A stretch of DNA of 64,000 nucleotides, taken from Lolium rigidum (Eukaryota > Streptophyta > Magnoliopsida > Poales > Poaceae). The DNA lies in assembly GCF_022539505.1 (NCBI RefSeq), contig NC_061514.1, positions 36,795,769 through 36,859,768 on the forward strand. Reading direction: 5' to 3'. The notes under the pieces are model-generated. The model had not been told where the DNA came from. It was given only the letters and a program-made list of their open reading frames with translations, and made no database searches. A program made the translations under genes and the position numbers. How positions within the stretch are numbered: position 1 is the first letter of the stretch; the number at the start of each line of letters is the position of its first letter. Below are positions 46,083 to 58,639 of this stretch, piece by piece.

Positions 46083-47672
46083 TGATATGTCTCCGACGTA
46101 TCGATAATTTCTTATGTTCCATGCTACATTATTGATGATATCTACATGTTTTATACACATTATATGTCGTATTTACGCATTTTCTGGAACTAACCTATTA
46201 ACAAGATGCCGAAGAGCCGATTCTTGATTTCTGCTGTTTTTGGTTTCGAAATCCTAGTAACGAAATATTCTCGGAATTGGACGAAATCAACGCCCGGGTT
46301 CCTATTTTGCCCGGAAGCATCCGGAACACCCGAGGAGTCGCCGAGAGGAGGCCACGTGGGGCCCACACATGGTGGCGGCGCGGCCCAGGCCCTGGCCGCG
46401 CCGCCCTAGTGTCTGGTGGCCCCAGACCCCCTCTGACCTTGCCCTTTCGCCTAGTTAAAGCCTCCGTCGCGGAACCCCCAGTACCGAGAGCCACGATACG
46501 GAAAACCTTCCAGAGACGCCGCCGCCGCGAATCCCATCTCGGGGGATTCAGGAGATCGCCTCCGGCACCCTGCCGGAGAGGGGATTCATCTCCCGGAGGA
46601 CTCTTCATCGCCATGATCGCCTCCGGAGTGATGAGTGAGTAGTTCACCCCTGGACTATGGGTCCATAGCGGTAGCTAGATGGTCGTCTTCTCCTAATTGT
46701 GCTTCATTGTTGGATCTTGTGAGCTGCCTAACATGATCAAGATCATCTATCCGTAATACTATATGTTGTGTTTGTCGGGATCCGATGGATAGAGAATACT
46801 ATGTTATGATGATTATCAATCTATTACTTATGTGTTGTTTATGATCTTGCATGCTCTCCGTTATTAGTAGAGGCTCGGCCAAGTTTTTGCTCTTAACTCC
46901 AAGAGGGAGTATTTATGCTCGATAGTGGGTTCATGCCTCATTGATACAGGACAGTGATGAGAAAGTTCTAAGGTTGTGTTGTCTTGTTGCCACTAGGGAT
47001 AAAACATTGATTCTATGTCTAAGGATGTAGTTGTCGATTACATTACGCACCATACTTAATGCAATTGTCTGTTGCTTTGCAACTTAATACTGAAAGGGGT
47101 TTGGATGATAACCTGAAGGTGGACTTTTTAGGCATAGATGCAGTTGGATGGCGGTCTATGTACTTTGTCGTAATGCCCAATTAAATCTCACTATATTTAT
47201 CATATCATGTATATGCATTGTTATGCCCTTTTCTATTTGTCAATTGCTCGACTGTAATTTGTTCACCCAACATGCTTTTATCTTATGGGAGAGACACCTC
47301 TAGTGAACTGTGGACCCCGGTCCTATTCTTTACATCGCATACAATCTCTCGCAATTGTTCTTTACTGTTTTCTTCGCAAACAATCATCTTCCACACAATA
47401 CGGTTAATCCTTTGTTACAGCAAGCCGGTGAGATTGACAACCTCACTGTTTCGTTGGGGCAAAGTACTTTGGTTGTGTTGTGCAGGTTCCACGTTGGCGC
47501 CGGAATCCCTGGTCTTGCGCCGCATCACATTTCGCCACCATCAACCTTCAACGTGCTTCTTGGCTCCTCCTGGTTCGATTAAACCTTGGTTTCTTTCGGG
47601 GAAAACTTGCTACTGTGCGCATCATACCTTCCTCTTGGGGTTCCCAACGAACGTGTGAGTTACACGCCATCA
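46083..47672 (+). repeat. First LTR of array C/D (1590 bp, type I)
   Basis: Starts TGATATGTCTCCGACGTATC and ends TACACGCCATCA. The middle matches the LTR of A (GGACTATGGGTCCATAG). Confidence 0.88.
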
Positions 47673-47683
47673 AGCTCTTTTTC

Positions 47684-47701
47684 TGGCGCCGTTGCCGGGG
47701 A
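47684..47701 (+). other. Primer-binding site of the first C/D unit (tRNA-Asp)
   Basis: TGGCGCCGTTGCCGGGGA, perfect over 18 bases. The second unit reads TACGGCGCCGTTGCCGGGAG at 52761-52780, altered at the CTG and in the G run. Confidence 0.88.
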
Positions 47702-47919
47702 GATCAAGACACGCTGCAAGGGGAGTCTCCACTTCCCAATCTATTTACTTTGTTTTTTTGTCTTACTTTATTTTATTTACTACTTTGTTTGCTGCACCTA
47801 AACAAAACACAAAAAAATTAGTTGCTAGTTTTACTTTATTTACTGTCTTGCTCTCTATATCAAAAACACAAAAAAATTAGTTACTTGCATTTACTTATTT
47901 ACTTTTTGTTTATTTCATC

Positions 47920-48573
47920 ATGTTTCCTCCTAAGTACACTCTAAAAGACATACCGGTAGGCCGAGGATCTATAATTGGAAGAGATAATATAGAAGAATTT
48001 TTCACTCATGTTAGCACCGCTGAAGATTTTGAAGATAGACACTTGGTAGAACTTGCTCCTACTTATGAAATTGCTGTTGCTTCTTTAGTACACATGCTAG
48101 AAACTAAATTTGTTAATCTCAATCCTATAATTCAGCACATGTTTTTTACACTCTCTGATATGGAGAAAGGAGAAGAGAAAGATTTTGTCTTAGAAACTCT
48201 TCTAAAAGAATTTGGTGGTGTAGCAAGAGAGGCTAGAAAAGTCTTTACTAAATATAAAATGCTTGGTTTTTACACCAACTTTGCTAGTATCCTTAAAAAG
48301 ATGGATATGGATAGAATTAAGTATACTAATAATGTTAATGATGGTAGAGAAATTAAGGCGTCAATACCTAGTAAGCTCCTAGGGATGCATGAAGCTTTGG
48401 AAAATAACTATGATTGGCTTGTTCCTGAAAATTTGTTTGATGAGAATAGCAAGCCTAAGAGTAATGAAAAGGGAGCCTCTGAAACTTACATAGATAAGAT
48501 AACATGCATAGTAGAGGAAACTCCCAACTCCCAAAGTAATAATGTTAATGCTTCTACTCTTGATGTTACTTGA
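47920..48573 (+). CDS. Intact 217-aa retrotransposon ORF, MFPPK type (element C)
   Basis: It starts MFPPKYTLKDIPVGRGSIIG and ends ASTLDVT before TGA. The protein is mostly helical and charged: EEFFTHVSTAEDFEDRHLVE, then a hydrophobic helix (YEIAVASLVHMLETKF), DMEKGEEKDFVLETLLKEF, AREARKVFTKYKMLGFYTNF and a polar tail. No zinc knuckle, protease, polymerase or membrane segment is seen. It occupies the same place as the MENNK ORF of A and B but shares no visible similarity with it, while the sequence after it is shared. The sister copy at 52998-53651 has small length changes. Function unknown; I do not recognise a named domain. Confidence 0.7.
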   Translation: MFPPKYTLKDIPVGRGSIIGRDNIEEFFTHVSTAEDFEDRHLVELAPTYEIAVASLVHMLETKFVNLNPIIQHMFFTLSDMEKGEEKDFVLETLLKEFGGVAREARKVFTKYKMLGFYTNFASILKKMDMDRIKYTNNVNDGREIKASIPSKLLGMHEALENNYDWLVPENLFDENSKPKSNEKGASETYIDKITCIVEETPNSQSNNVNASTLDVT

Positions 48574-51155
48574 TTTGCACTTTCTGCGCCTAGCTGAAAG
48601 GCGTTAAAAAAAGCGCTTATGGGAGACAACCCATGTTTTTACTACAGCAATTTTTGTTTTGTTGAGTCTTGGAAGTTGTTTAGTACTGTAGCAACCTCTC
48701 CTTATCATGTTTTTGTGCCAAGTAAAGTTTCTATGTTAAAGTTGATGTTATATTTGGGATCGCTGCACAGAAACAGCATTGCTGTCTGTCACGAATTCTG
48801 GCACAAGTCTCTGTAGAAAATTCGAAAAAATCTGCAAAATTAAGAGCGTGATCCTCAGATATGTACGCAACTTTCATTAGTTTTGAGTTTTTCCATTTGA
48901 GCAAGTCTAGTGCACCTTTCAGGTTCGTCTTTACGGACTGTTCTGTTTTTGACAGATTCTGCCTTTTATTTCGCATTGCCGTATTTGCTATATTGAATGA
49001 ATTTCTTTGATCCACTAATGTCCAGTAGCTTTGTGCAATGTCCAGAAGTGTAAAGAATGATTGTGTCACCTCTGAATATGTGAATTTTGAATTGTGCACT
49101 AACCCTCTAATGAGTTTGCTTGAAGTTTGGTGTGAAGGAAGTTTTCAAGGGTCAAGAGAGGAGTATGATATACTATGATCAAGAGGAGTGAAAGTTCTAA
49201 GCTTGGGGATGTCCCCGTGGTTCACCCCTGCATATTTTAAGAAGACTCAAGCGTCTAAGCTTGGGGATGCCCAAGGCATCCCCTTCTTCATCGACAACAT
49301 CATCAGGTTCCTCCCCTGAAACTATATTTTTATTCAGTCACATCTTGTGTTCTTTACTTGGAGCGTCGGTTTGTTTTTGTTTTTGTTTTGTTTGAATAAA
49401 GTTGGATCCTAGCATTATTTTTGTGGGAGAGAGACACGCTCCGCTGTTGCATATGGACAAATATGTCCTTAGGTTTTACTCATAATGTTCAAGGCGAAGT
49501 TTCTTCTTCGTTAAATTGTTATATGGTTGGAATTGGAAAATGCTACATGTAGTAATTCTAAAATGTCTTGGATAATGTGATATTTGGCAATTGTTGTGCT
49601 CATGTTTAAGCTCTTGCATCATATACTTTGCACCCATTAATGAAGAAATACATAGAGCTTGCTAAAATTTGGTTTGCATATTTGGTCTCTCTAAGGTCTA
49701 GATAATTCTAGTATTGAGTTTTGAACAACAAGGAAGACGGTGTAGAGTCTTATAATGTTTACAATATGTCTTTTATGTGAGTTTTGCTGCACCGGTTCAT
49801 CCTTGAGTTTGCTTCAAATAACCTTGCTAGCCTAAACCTTGTATCGAGAGGGAATACTTCTCATGCATCCAAAATCCTTGAGCCAACCACTATGCCATTT
49901 GTGTCCACCATACCTACCTACTACATGGTATTTCTCCGCCATTCCAAAGTAAATTGCTTGAGTGCTACCTTTAAAATTTCCATCATTCGCCTTTGCAATA
50001 TATAGCTCATGGGACAAAATAGCCTTAAAAACTATTGTGGTATTGAATATGTACTTATGCACTTTATCTCTTATTAAGTTGCTTGTTGTGCGATAACCAT
50101 GCTTACGGGGACGCCATCAACTACTCTTTGTTGAATATCATGTGAGTTGCTATGCATGTCCGTCTTGTCTCGAAGTAAGAGGGATCTACCACCTTAATGG
50201 TTGGAGCATGCATATTGTTAGAGAAGAACATTGGGCCGCTAACTAAAGCCATGAATCATGGTGGAAGTTTCGGTTTTGGACATATATCCTCAATCTCATA
50301 TGAGAATAATAATTGTTGCTACATGCTTATGCATTAAAGAGGAGTCCATTATCTGTTGTCCATGTTGTCCCGGTATGGATGTCTAAGTTGAGAATAATCA
50401 AAAGCGAGAAATCCAAAATGCGAGCTTTCTCCTTAGACCTTTGTACAGGCGGCATGGAGGTACCCCTTTGTGACACTTGGTTGAAACATGTGCATTGCGA
50501 TGATCCGGTAGTCCAAGCTAAGTAGGACAAGGTGCGGGCACTATTAGTATACGATGCATGAGGCTTGCAACTTGTAAGATATAATTTACATAACTCATAT
50601 GCTTTATTACTACCGTTGACAAAATTGTTTCATGTTTTCAAAATAAAAGCTCTAGCACAAATATAGCAATCGATGCTTTCCTCTTTGAAGGACCTTTCTT
50701 TTACTTTTATTGTTGAGTCAGTTTACCTATCTCTCTCCACCTCAAGAAGCAAACACTTGTGTGAACTGTGCATTGATTCCTACATACTTGCATATTGCAC
50801 TTGTTATATTACTTTATATTGACAATATCCATGAGATATACATGTTATAAGTTGAAAGCAACCGCTGAAACTTAATCTTCCTTTGTGTTGCTTCAATACC
50901 TTTACTTTGATTTATTGCTTTATGAGTTAACTCTTATGCAAGACTTATTGATGCTTGTCTTGAAGTACTATTCATGAAAAGTCTTTGCTTTATGATTCAT
51001 TTGTTTACTCATGTCATTACCATTGTTTTGATCGCTGCATTCATTACATATGTTTACAAATAGTATGATCAAGATTATGATGGCATGTCACTTCGAAATT
51101 ATCTTTGTTATCGTTTTACCCGCTCGGGACGAAGCGAAACTAAGCTTGGGGATGC
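48574..51155 (+). other. Conserved non-coding 3' half, first C/D unit
   Basis: Colinear with 22160-24729 of element B despite the different ORF upstream. It holds the hairpin GGGGATGCC-CAA-GGCATCCCC at 49263-49283 and the polypurine tract AAGCTTGGGGATGC before the LTR at 51156. Confidence 0.72.
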
Positions 51156-52751
51156 CGATACGTCTCCGACGTATCGATAATTTCTTATGTTCCATGCTAC
51201 ATTATTAATGATATCTACATGTTTTATACACATTATATGTCGTATTTACGCATTTTCCGGAACTAACCTATTAACAAGATGCTGAAGAGCCGATTCTTCG
51301 TTTTCTGCTGTTTTTGGTTTCGAAATCCTAGTAACGAAATATTCTCGGAATTGGACGAAATCAACGCCCGGGTTCCTATTTTGCCACGAAGCATCCGAGA
51401 ACACCGAAGAGTCGCCGAAGTGGGGCCACGTGGTGGCCCACACATGGGCGGCGCGGCCCGAGGCCCGGCCGCGCCGCCCTAGTGTCTGGGGCCCTCGTGA
51501 CCCCTCCGACCTTGCCCTTTCGCCTACTTAAAGCCTCCGTCGCGAAACCCCCGATGCCGAGAGCCACGATACGGAAAACCTTCCGGAGACGCCGCCGCCG
51601 CGAATCCCATCTCGGGGATTCAGGAGATCGCCTCCGGCACCCTGCCGGAGAGGGGATTCATCTCCCGGAGGACTCTTCATCGCCATGATCGCCTCCGGAG
51701 TGATGAGTGAGTAGTTCACCCCTGGACTATGGGTCCATAGCAGTAGCTAGATGGTCGTCTTCTCCTAATTGTGCTTCATTGTTGGATCTTGTGAGCTGCC
51801 TAACATGATCAAGATCATCTATCCGTAATACTATATGTTGTGTTTGTCGGGATCCGATGGATAGAGAATACTATGTTATGATGATTATCAATCTATTACT
51901 TATGTGTTGTTTATGATCTTGCATGCTCTCCGTTATTAGTAGAGGCTACGGCCAAGTTTTGCTCTTAACTCCAAGAGGGAGTATTTATGCTCGATAGTGG
52001 GTTCATGCCTCATTGATACACGGGACGGTGACGAGAAAGTTCTAAGGTTGTGTTGTGCTGTTGCCACTAGGGATAAAACATTGATTCTATGTCTAAGGAT
52101 GTAGTTGTCGATTACATTACGCACCATACTTAATGCAATTGTCTGTTGCTTTGCAACTTAATACTGAAAGGGGTTTGGATGATAACTCGAAGGTGGACTT
52201 TTTAGGCATAGATGCGGTTGGATGGCGGTCTATGTACTTTGTCGTAATGCCCAATTAAATCTCACTATATTTATCATATCATGTATATGCATTGTTATGC
52301 CCTTTTCTATTTGTCAATTGCTCGTCTGTAATTTGTTCACCCAACATGCTTTTATCTTATGGGAGAGACACCTCTAGTGAGCTGTGGACCCCGGTCCTAT
52401 TCTTTACATCGCATACAATCTACTTGCAATTGTTCTTTCTTGTTTTCTTCGCAAACAATCATCTTCCACACAATACGGTTAATCCTTTGTTACGGCAAGC
52501 CGGTGAGATTGACAACCTCATCTGTTTCGTTGGGGCAAAGTACTTTGGTTGTGTTGTGCGGGTTCCACGTTGGCGCCGGAATCCTCGGTCTTGCGCCGCA
52601 TCACATTTCGCCACCATCAACCTTCAACGTGCTTCTTGGCTCCTCCTGGTTCGATTAAACCTTGGTTTCTTTACGAGGGAAAACTTGCTATCTGTGCGCA
52701 TCATACCTTCCTCTTGGGGTTCCCAACGAACGTGTGAGTTACACGCCATCA
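51156..52751 (+). repeat. Central LTR of array C/D (1596 bp)
   Basis: It begins CGATACGTCTCC where the other copies have TGATACG (CTG to CCG at the LTR edge) and ends ACACGCCATCA. It is both the 3' LTR of the first unit and the 5' LTR of the second. Confidence 0.88.
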
Positions 52752-52997
52752 AGCTCTTTTTACGGCGCCGTTGCCGGGAGATCAAGACACGTCGCAAGGG
52801 GAGTCTCCACTTCCCAATCTATTTACTTTGTTTTTTTGTCTTACTTTATTTTATTTACTACTTTGTTTGCTGCACCTAAACAAAACACAAAAAAATTAGT
52901 TGCTAGTTTTACTTTATTTCTTGTCTTGCTCTCTATATCAAAAACACAAAAAAATTAGTTACTTGCATTTACTTATTTACTTTTTGTTTATTTCATC

Positions 52998-53651
52998 ATG
53001 TTTCCTCCTAAGTACACTCTAAAAGACATACTGGTAGAGCACGAGGATCTATAATTGGAAGAGATAATATAGAAGAATTTTTCACTCATGTTAGCACCGC
53101 TGAAGATTTTGAAGATAGACACTTGGTAGAACTTGCTCCTACTTATGAAATTGCTGTTGCTTCTTTAGTACACATGCTAGAAACTAAATTTGTTAATCTC
53201 AATCCTATAATTCAGCACATGTTTTTTACACTCTCGATATGGAGAAAGGAGAAGAGAAAGATTTTGTCTTAGAAACTCTTCTTAAAGAATTTGGTGGTGT
53301 AGCAAGAGAGGCTAGAAAAGTCTTTACTAAATATAAAATGCTTGGTTTTTACACCAACTTTGCTAGTATCCTTAAAAAGATGGATATGGATAGAATTAAG
53401 TATACTAATAATGTTAATGATGGTAGAGAAATTAAGGCATCAATACCTAGTAAGCTCCTAGGGATGCATGAAGCTTTGGAAAATAACTATGATTGGCTTG
53501 TTCACGAAAATTTGTTTGATGAGAATAGCAAGCCTAAGAGTAATGAAAAGGAGCCTCTGAAACTTACATAGATAAGATAACATGCATAGTAGAGGAAACT
53601 CCCAACTCCCAAAGTAATAATGTTAATGCTTCTACTCTTGATGTTACTTGA
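52998..53651 (+). pseudogene. Second copy of the MFPPK ORF, frame broken (element D)
   Basis: Nearly identical to 47920-48573. It has +2 bases near 53035 (ACTGGTAGAGCACGAGG against ACCGGTAGGCCGAGG), -1 near 53235 (CTCTCGATATGG against CTCTCTGATATGG) and -1 in a G run near 53550. Two of the three changes sit at or near CTG sites, so they may be sequence errors and not mutations. Confidence 0.7.
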
Positions 53652-56240
53652 TTTGCACTTTCTGCGCCTAGCTGAAAGGCGTTAAAAAAAGCGCTTATGG
53701 GAGACAACCCATGTTTTTACTACAGCAATTTTTGTTTTATGTTTGAGTCTTGGAAGTTGTTTACTACTGTAGCAACCTCTCCTTATCATGTTTTTTGTGC
53801 CAAGTAAAGTTTCTATGTTAAAGTTGATGTTATATTTGGGATCGCTGCGCGAAACAGCATTGCTTTGTCTGTCACGAATTCTGGCACAAGTCTCTGTAGA
53901 AAATTCGAAAAAATCATGCAAAATTACGAGCGTGATCCTCGGATATGTACGCAACTTTCATTAGTTTTGAGTTTTTCCATTTGAGCAAGTCTAGTGCACC
54001 TTTCAGAGTTCGTCTTTACGGACTGTTACTGTTTTTGACAGATTCTGCCTTTTATTTCGCATTGCCGTATTTGCTATATTGAATGAATTTCTTTGATCCA
54101 CTAATGTCCGAGTAGCTTTGTGCAATGTCCAGAAGTGTAAAGAATGATTGTGTCACCTCTGAATATGTGAATTTTGAATTGTGCACTAACCCTCTAATGA
54201 GTTTGCTTGAAGTTTGGTGTGAAGGAAGTTTTCAAGGGTCAAGAGAGGAGTATGATATACTATGATCAAGAGGAGTGAAAGCTCTAAGCTTGGGGATGTC
54301 CCCGTGGTTCACCCCTGCATATTTTAAGAAGACTCAAGTGTCTAAGCTTGGGGATGCCCAAGGCATCCCCTTCTTCATCGACAACATCATCAGGTTCCTC
54401 CCCTGAAACTATATTTTTATTCAGTCACATCTTGTGTTCTTTACTTGGAGCGTCGGTTTGTTTTGTTTTTGTTTTGTTTGAATAAAGTTGGATCCTAGCA
54501 TTCTTTGTGTGGGAGAGAGACACGCTCCGCTGTTGCATATGGACAAATATGTCCTTAGGTTTTACTCATAATGTTCAAGGCGAAGTTTCTTCTTCGTTAA
54601 ATTGTTATATGGTTGGAATTGGAAAATGCTACATGTAGTAATTCTAAAATGTCTTGGATAATGTGATACTTGGCAATTGTTGTGCTCATGTTTAAGCTCT
54701 TGCATCATATACTTTGCACCCATTAATGAAGAAATACATAGAGCTTGCTAAAATTTGGTTTGCATATTTGGTCTCTCTAAGGTCTAGATAATTCTAGTAT
54801 TGAGTTTTGAACAACAAGGAAGACGGTGTAGAGTCTTATAATGTTTACAATATGTCTTTTATGTGAGTTTTTCTGCACCGGTTCATCCTTGAGTTTGCTT
54901 CAAATAACCTTGCTAGCCTAAACCTTGTATCGAGAGGGAATACTTCTCATGCATCCAAAATCCTTGAGCCAACCACTATGCCATTTGTGTCCACCATACC
55001 TACCTACTACATGGTATTTCTCCGCCATTCCAAAGTAAATTGCTTGAGTGCTACCTTTAAAATTTCCATCATTCACCTTTGCAATATATAGCTCATGGGA
55101 CAAAATAGCCTTAAAAACTATTGTGGTATTGAATATGTACTTATGCACTTTATCTCTTATTAAGTTGCTTGTTGTGCGATAACCATGCTTAGGGGACGCC
55201 ATCAACTATTCTTTGTTGAATATCATGTGAGTTGCTATGCATGTCCAGTCTTATACGAAGTAAGAGGATCTACCACCTTAATGGTTGGAGCATGCATATT
55301 GTTAGAGAAGAACATTGGGCCGCTAACTAAAGCCATGAATCATGGTGGAAGTTTCGAGTTTGGACATATATCCTCAATCTCATATGAGAATAATAATTGT
55401 TGCTACATGCTTATGCATTAAAGAGGAGTCCATTATCTGTTGTCCATGTTGTCCCGGTATGGATGTCTAAGTTGAGAATAATCAAAAGCGAGAAATCCAA
55501 AATGCGAGCTTTCTCCTTAGACCTTTGTACAGGCGGCATGGAGGTACCCCTTTGTGACACTTGGTTGAAACATGTGCATTGCGATGATCCGGTAGTCCAA
55601 GCTAAGTAGGACAAGGTGCGGGCACTATTAGTATACTATGCATGAGGCTTGCAACTTGTAAGATATAATTTACATAACTCATATGCTTTATTACTACAGT
55701 TGACAAAATTGTTTCATGTTTTCAAAATAAAAGCTCTAGCACAAATATAGCAATCGATGCTTTCCTCTTTGAAGGACCTTTCTTTTACTTTTATTGTTGA
55801 GTCAGTTTACCTATCTCTCTCCACCTCAAGAAGCAAACACTTGTGTGAGCTGTGCATTGATTCCTACATACTTGCATATTGCACTTGTTATATTACTTTA
55901 TGTTGACAATATCCATGAGATATACATGTTATAAGTTGAAAGCAACCGCTGAAACTTAATCTTCCTTTGTGTTGCTTCAATACCTTTACTTTGATTTATT
56001 GCTTTATGAGTTAACTCTTATGCAAGACTTATTGATGCTTGTCTTGAAGTACTATTCATGAAAAGTCTTTGCTTTATGATTCATTTGTTTACTCATGTCA
56101 TTACCATTGTTTTGATCGCTGCATTCATTACATATGTTTACAAATAGTATGATCAAGATTATGATGGCATGTCACTTCAGAAATTATCTTTGTTATCGTT
56201 TTACCTGCTCGGGACGAAGCAGAACTAAGCTTGGGGATGC
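53652..56240 (+). other. Conserved non-coding 3' half, second C/D unit
   Basis: Copy of 48574-51155, with the hairpin at 54350-54370 and the polypurine tract before 56241. No gene. Confidence 0.72.
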
Positions 56241-57698
56241 TGATACGTCTCCGACGTATCGATAATTTCTTATGTTCCATGCTACATTATTGATGATATC
56301 TACATGTTTTATGCACATTATATGTCGTATTTACGCATTTTACGGAACTAACCTATTAACAAGATGCCGAAGAGCCGATTCTTTGTTTTCTGTTGTTTTT
56401 GGTTTCGGAAATCCTAGTAACGAAATATTCTCGGAATTGGACGAAATCAACGCCCGGGGTCCTATTTTGCCACGAAGCATCCAGAAGACCCGAGAGTCGC
56501 ACGGAGTGGGGCCACGTGGGGCCGCACACATAGGGCGGCGCGGCCCGGGGCCTGGCCGCGCCGCCTAGTGTCGTGGTGGCCCTCGTGACCCCCTCGACCT
56601 GCCCTTCTGCCTACTTAAAGCCTCCGTCGCGAAACCCCCGATGCCGAGAGCCACGATACGGAAAACCTTCCAGAGACGCCGCCGCCGCGAATCCCATCTC
56701 GGGGGATTCAGGAGATCGCCTCCTGCATCCTGCCGGAGAGAGGATTCATCTCCCGGAGGACTCTTCATCGCCATGATCGCCTCCGGAGTGATGAGTGAGT
56801 AGTTCACCCACTGGACTATGGGTCCATAGCGGTAGCTAGATGGTCGTCTTCTCCTAATTGTGCTTCATTGTTGGATCTTGTGAGCTGCCTAACATGATCA
56901 AGATCATCTATCTGTAATACTATATGTTGTGTTTGTCGGGATCCAGATGGATAGAGAATACTATGTTATGATGATTATCAATCTATTACTTATGTGTTGT
57001 TTATGATCTTGCATGCTCTCCGTTATTAGTAGAGGCTCTGGCCAAGTTTTGCTCTTAACTCCAAGAGGGAGTATTTATGCTCGATAGTGGGTTCATGCCT
57101 CCATTGATACGGGACGATGATGAGAAAGTTCTAAGGTTGTGTTGTGCTTGTTGCCACTAGGGATAAAACATTGATTCTATGTCTAAGGATGTAGTTGTCG
57201 ATTACATTACGCACCATACTTAATGCAATTGTGCTGTTGCTTTGCAACTTAATGCTTGAAAGGGGTTCGGATGATAACACGAAGGTGGACTTTTTAGGCA
57301 TAGATGCAGTTGGATGGCGGTCTATATACTTTGTCGTAATGCCCAATTAAATCTCACTATATTTATCATATCATGTATATGCATTGTTATGCCCTTTTCT
57401 ATTTGTCAATTGCCCGATTGTAATTTGTTCACCCAACATGCTTTTATCTTATGGGAGAGACACCTCTAGTGAGCTGTGGACCCCGGTCCTATTCTTTACA
57501 TCGCATACAATCTACTTGCAATACTTGTTCTTTATTGTTTTCTTCGCAAACAATCATCTTCCACACAATACGGTTAATCCTTTGTTACGGCAAGCCGGTG
57601 AGATTGACAACCTCAACTTTGTTTCGTTGGGGCAAAGTACTTTGGTTGTGTTGTGCGGGTTCCACGTTGGCGCGGAATCCCTGGTGTTGCGCCGCATC
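56241..57698 (+). repeat. Third LTR of array C/D, cut by the gap
   Basis: It matches the first two LTRs up to GCGCCGCATC, where N begins. By comparison about 130 bp of LTR is missing. Confidence 0.88.
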
Positions 57699-57798
57699 NN
57701 NNNNNNNNNNNNNNNNNNNNNNNNNNNNNNNNNNNNNNNNNNNNNNNNNNNNNNNNNNNNNNNNNNNNNNNNNNNNNNNNNNNNNNNNNNNNNNNNNN
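57699..57798. other. Assembly gap of 100 N
   Basis: Exactly 100 N, the usual placeholder length for a scaffold join of unknown size. Order, distance and orientation across it are not established by sequence. Confidence 0.95.
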
Positions 57799-58639
57799 CC
57801 CCCATTGTTCTCTTGGTAAACAACCTTGATGTTTTGACCATGGTGATGGGGATTCTTTCTTCCACGCTCATGATATTCAGGACCTCCACTGTTCTCATGG
57901 AATGAACACATCTTTTGTGATGGCTCAGTGTGATACTTGCTAAAGTTATGCTTTCTCTTCCTGTTCTCCACTTGCTTCATTGTATTCTCCAAGGTTATAG
58001 CTTTATCACATAGTGACTGGTAAGTAGGCACATAAGCCACTGATAGTTGAATAATCAATTCATCATTTAGCCCTTTAAGAAACTTTTCCTTCCTCTTGGC
58101 ATCAGTGTTGATATCATCTGGCGCATAGCGTGCCAAATTGCTAAACTCCTCTATGTATTCAGACACACTACGATGACCTTGTCTGAGGTTTTGGAATTCA
58201 GTCCTCTTGAGATCCATCACTCCAGAGGAAATGTACGAAACCCATCTTCAAAGATTGCCCAAGTCACATCTGCTATGGGATGAGTGATTTGGAAGTTCTC
58301 CCACCAACTAGCTGCAGGTCCTTCCAGCAGATGAGCAGCAAATCTGACCTTCTCAGCATCACTGCATCCTATAGTCACCAAGTCCTTGTTCACAGAACGC
58401 AGCCAATCATTGGCCACCATAGGTTCCGCTGCCCTTGAAAACTTTTCGGGGCAAAGCCTCAGAAACCTAGTTAGCATATCCACTTGAGGTGGAGGCGGTG
58501 GTGGCGGACTGTTGTTGTTGTTCTGCATGTTGTTGTTCAACTGGGTTATGGTTTGAGTCACCGCTTGCATCAACTGAGCTTGTGCCTCCATCATCTGCTG
58601 AATGTAAGCTGGCACTTCTGATTCACGACGAGGCGGCAT
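57799..58639 (-). pseudogene. Ty3/Gypsy gag, minus strand, one frameshift, cut by the gap
   Basis: Read right to left it begins MPPRRESEVPAYIQQMMEAQ, with a Gln/Asn-rich linker and a Pro run, then LRLCPEKFSRAAEP, ANDWLRSVNKDL and AAHLLEGPAASWWENFQITH, the retrotransposon gag (capsid) core. Near 58225 the frame shifts, and the second half reads SSGVMDLKRTEF, RQGHRSVSEYIEEFSNLARY and KFLKGLNDEL, with a basic region after it. The zinc knuckle and pol would lie beyond the gap. The motif set fits a chromovirus-type (Tekay-like) gag. It is the only autonomous-type gag outside element E in the window. Confidence 0.8.

Larger units (their letters stand above)
46083..57698 (+). mobile_element. Tandem array C/D: LTR-internal-LTR-internal-LTR of a non-autonomous Athila-like element
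   Basis: Three LTRs of type I (46083-47672, 51156-52751 and 56241 to the gap) alternate with two near-identical internal regions, period about 5.08 kb. Each internal region has a tRNA-Asp primer-binding site, an ORF of the MFPPK type, a conserved non-coding 3' half and a polypurine tract. No gag-pol genes. The central LTR serves both units, as produced by unequal recombination between elements or LTRs. The right end is lost at the assembly gap, so target duplication cannot be tested; the left flank is AACCT (46078-46082). Confidence 0.88.
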
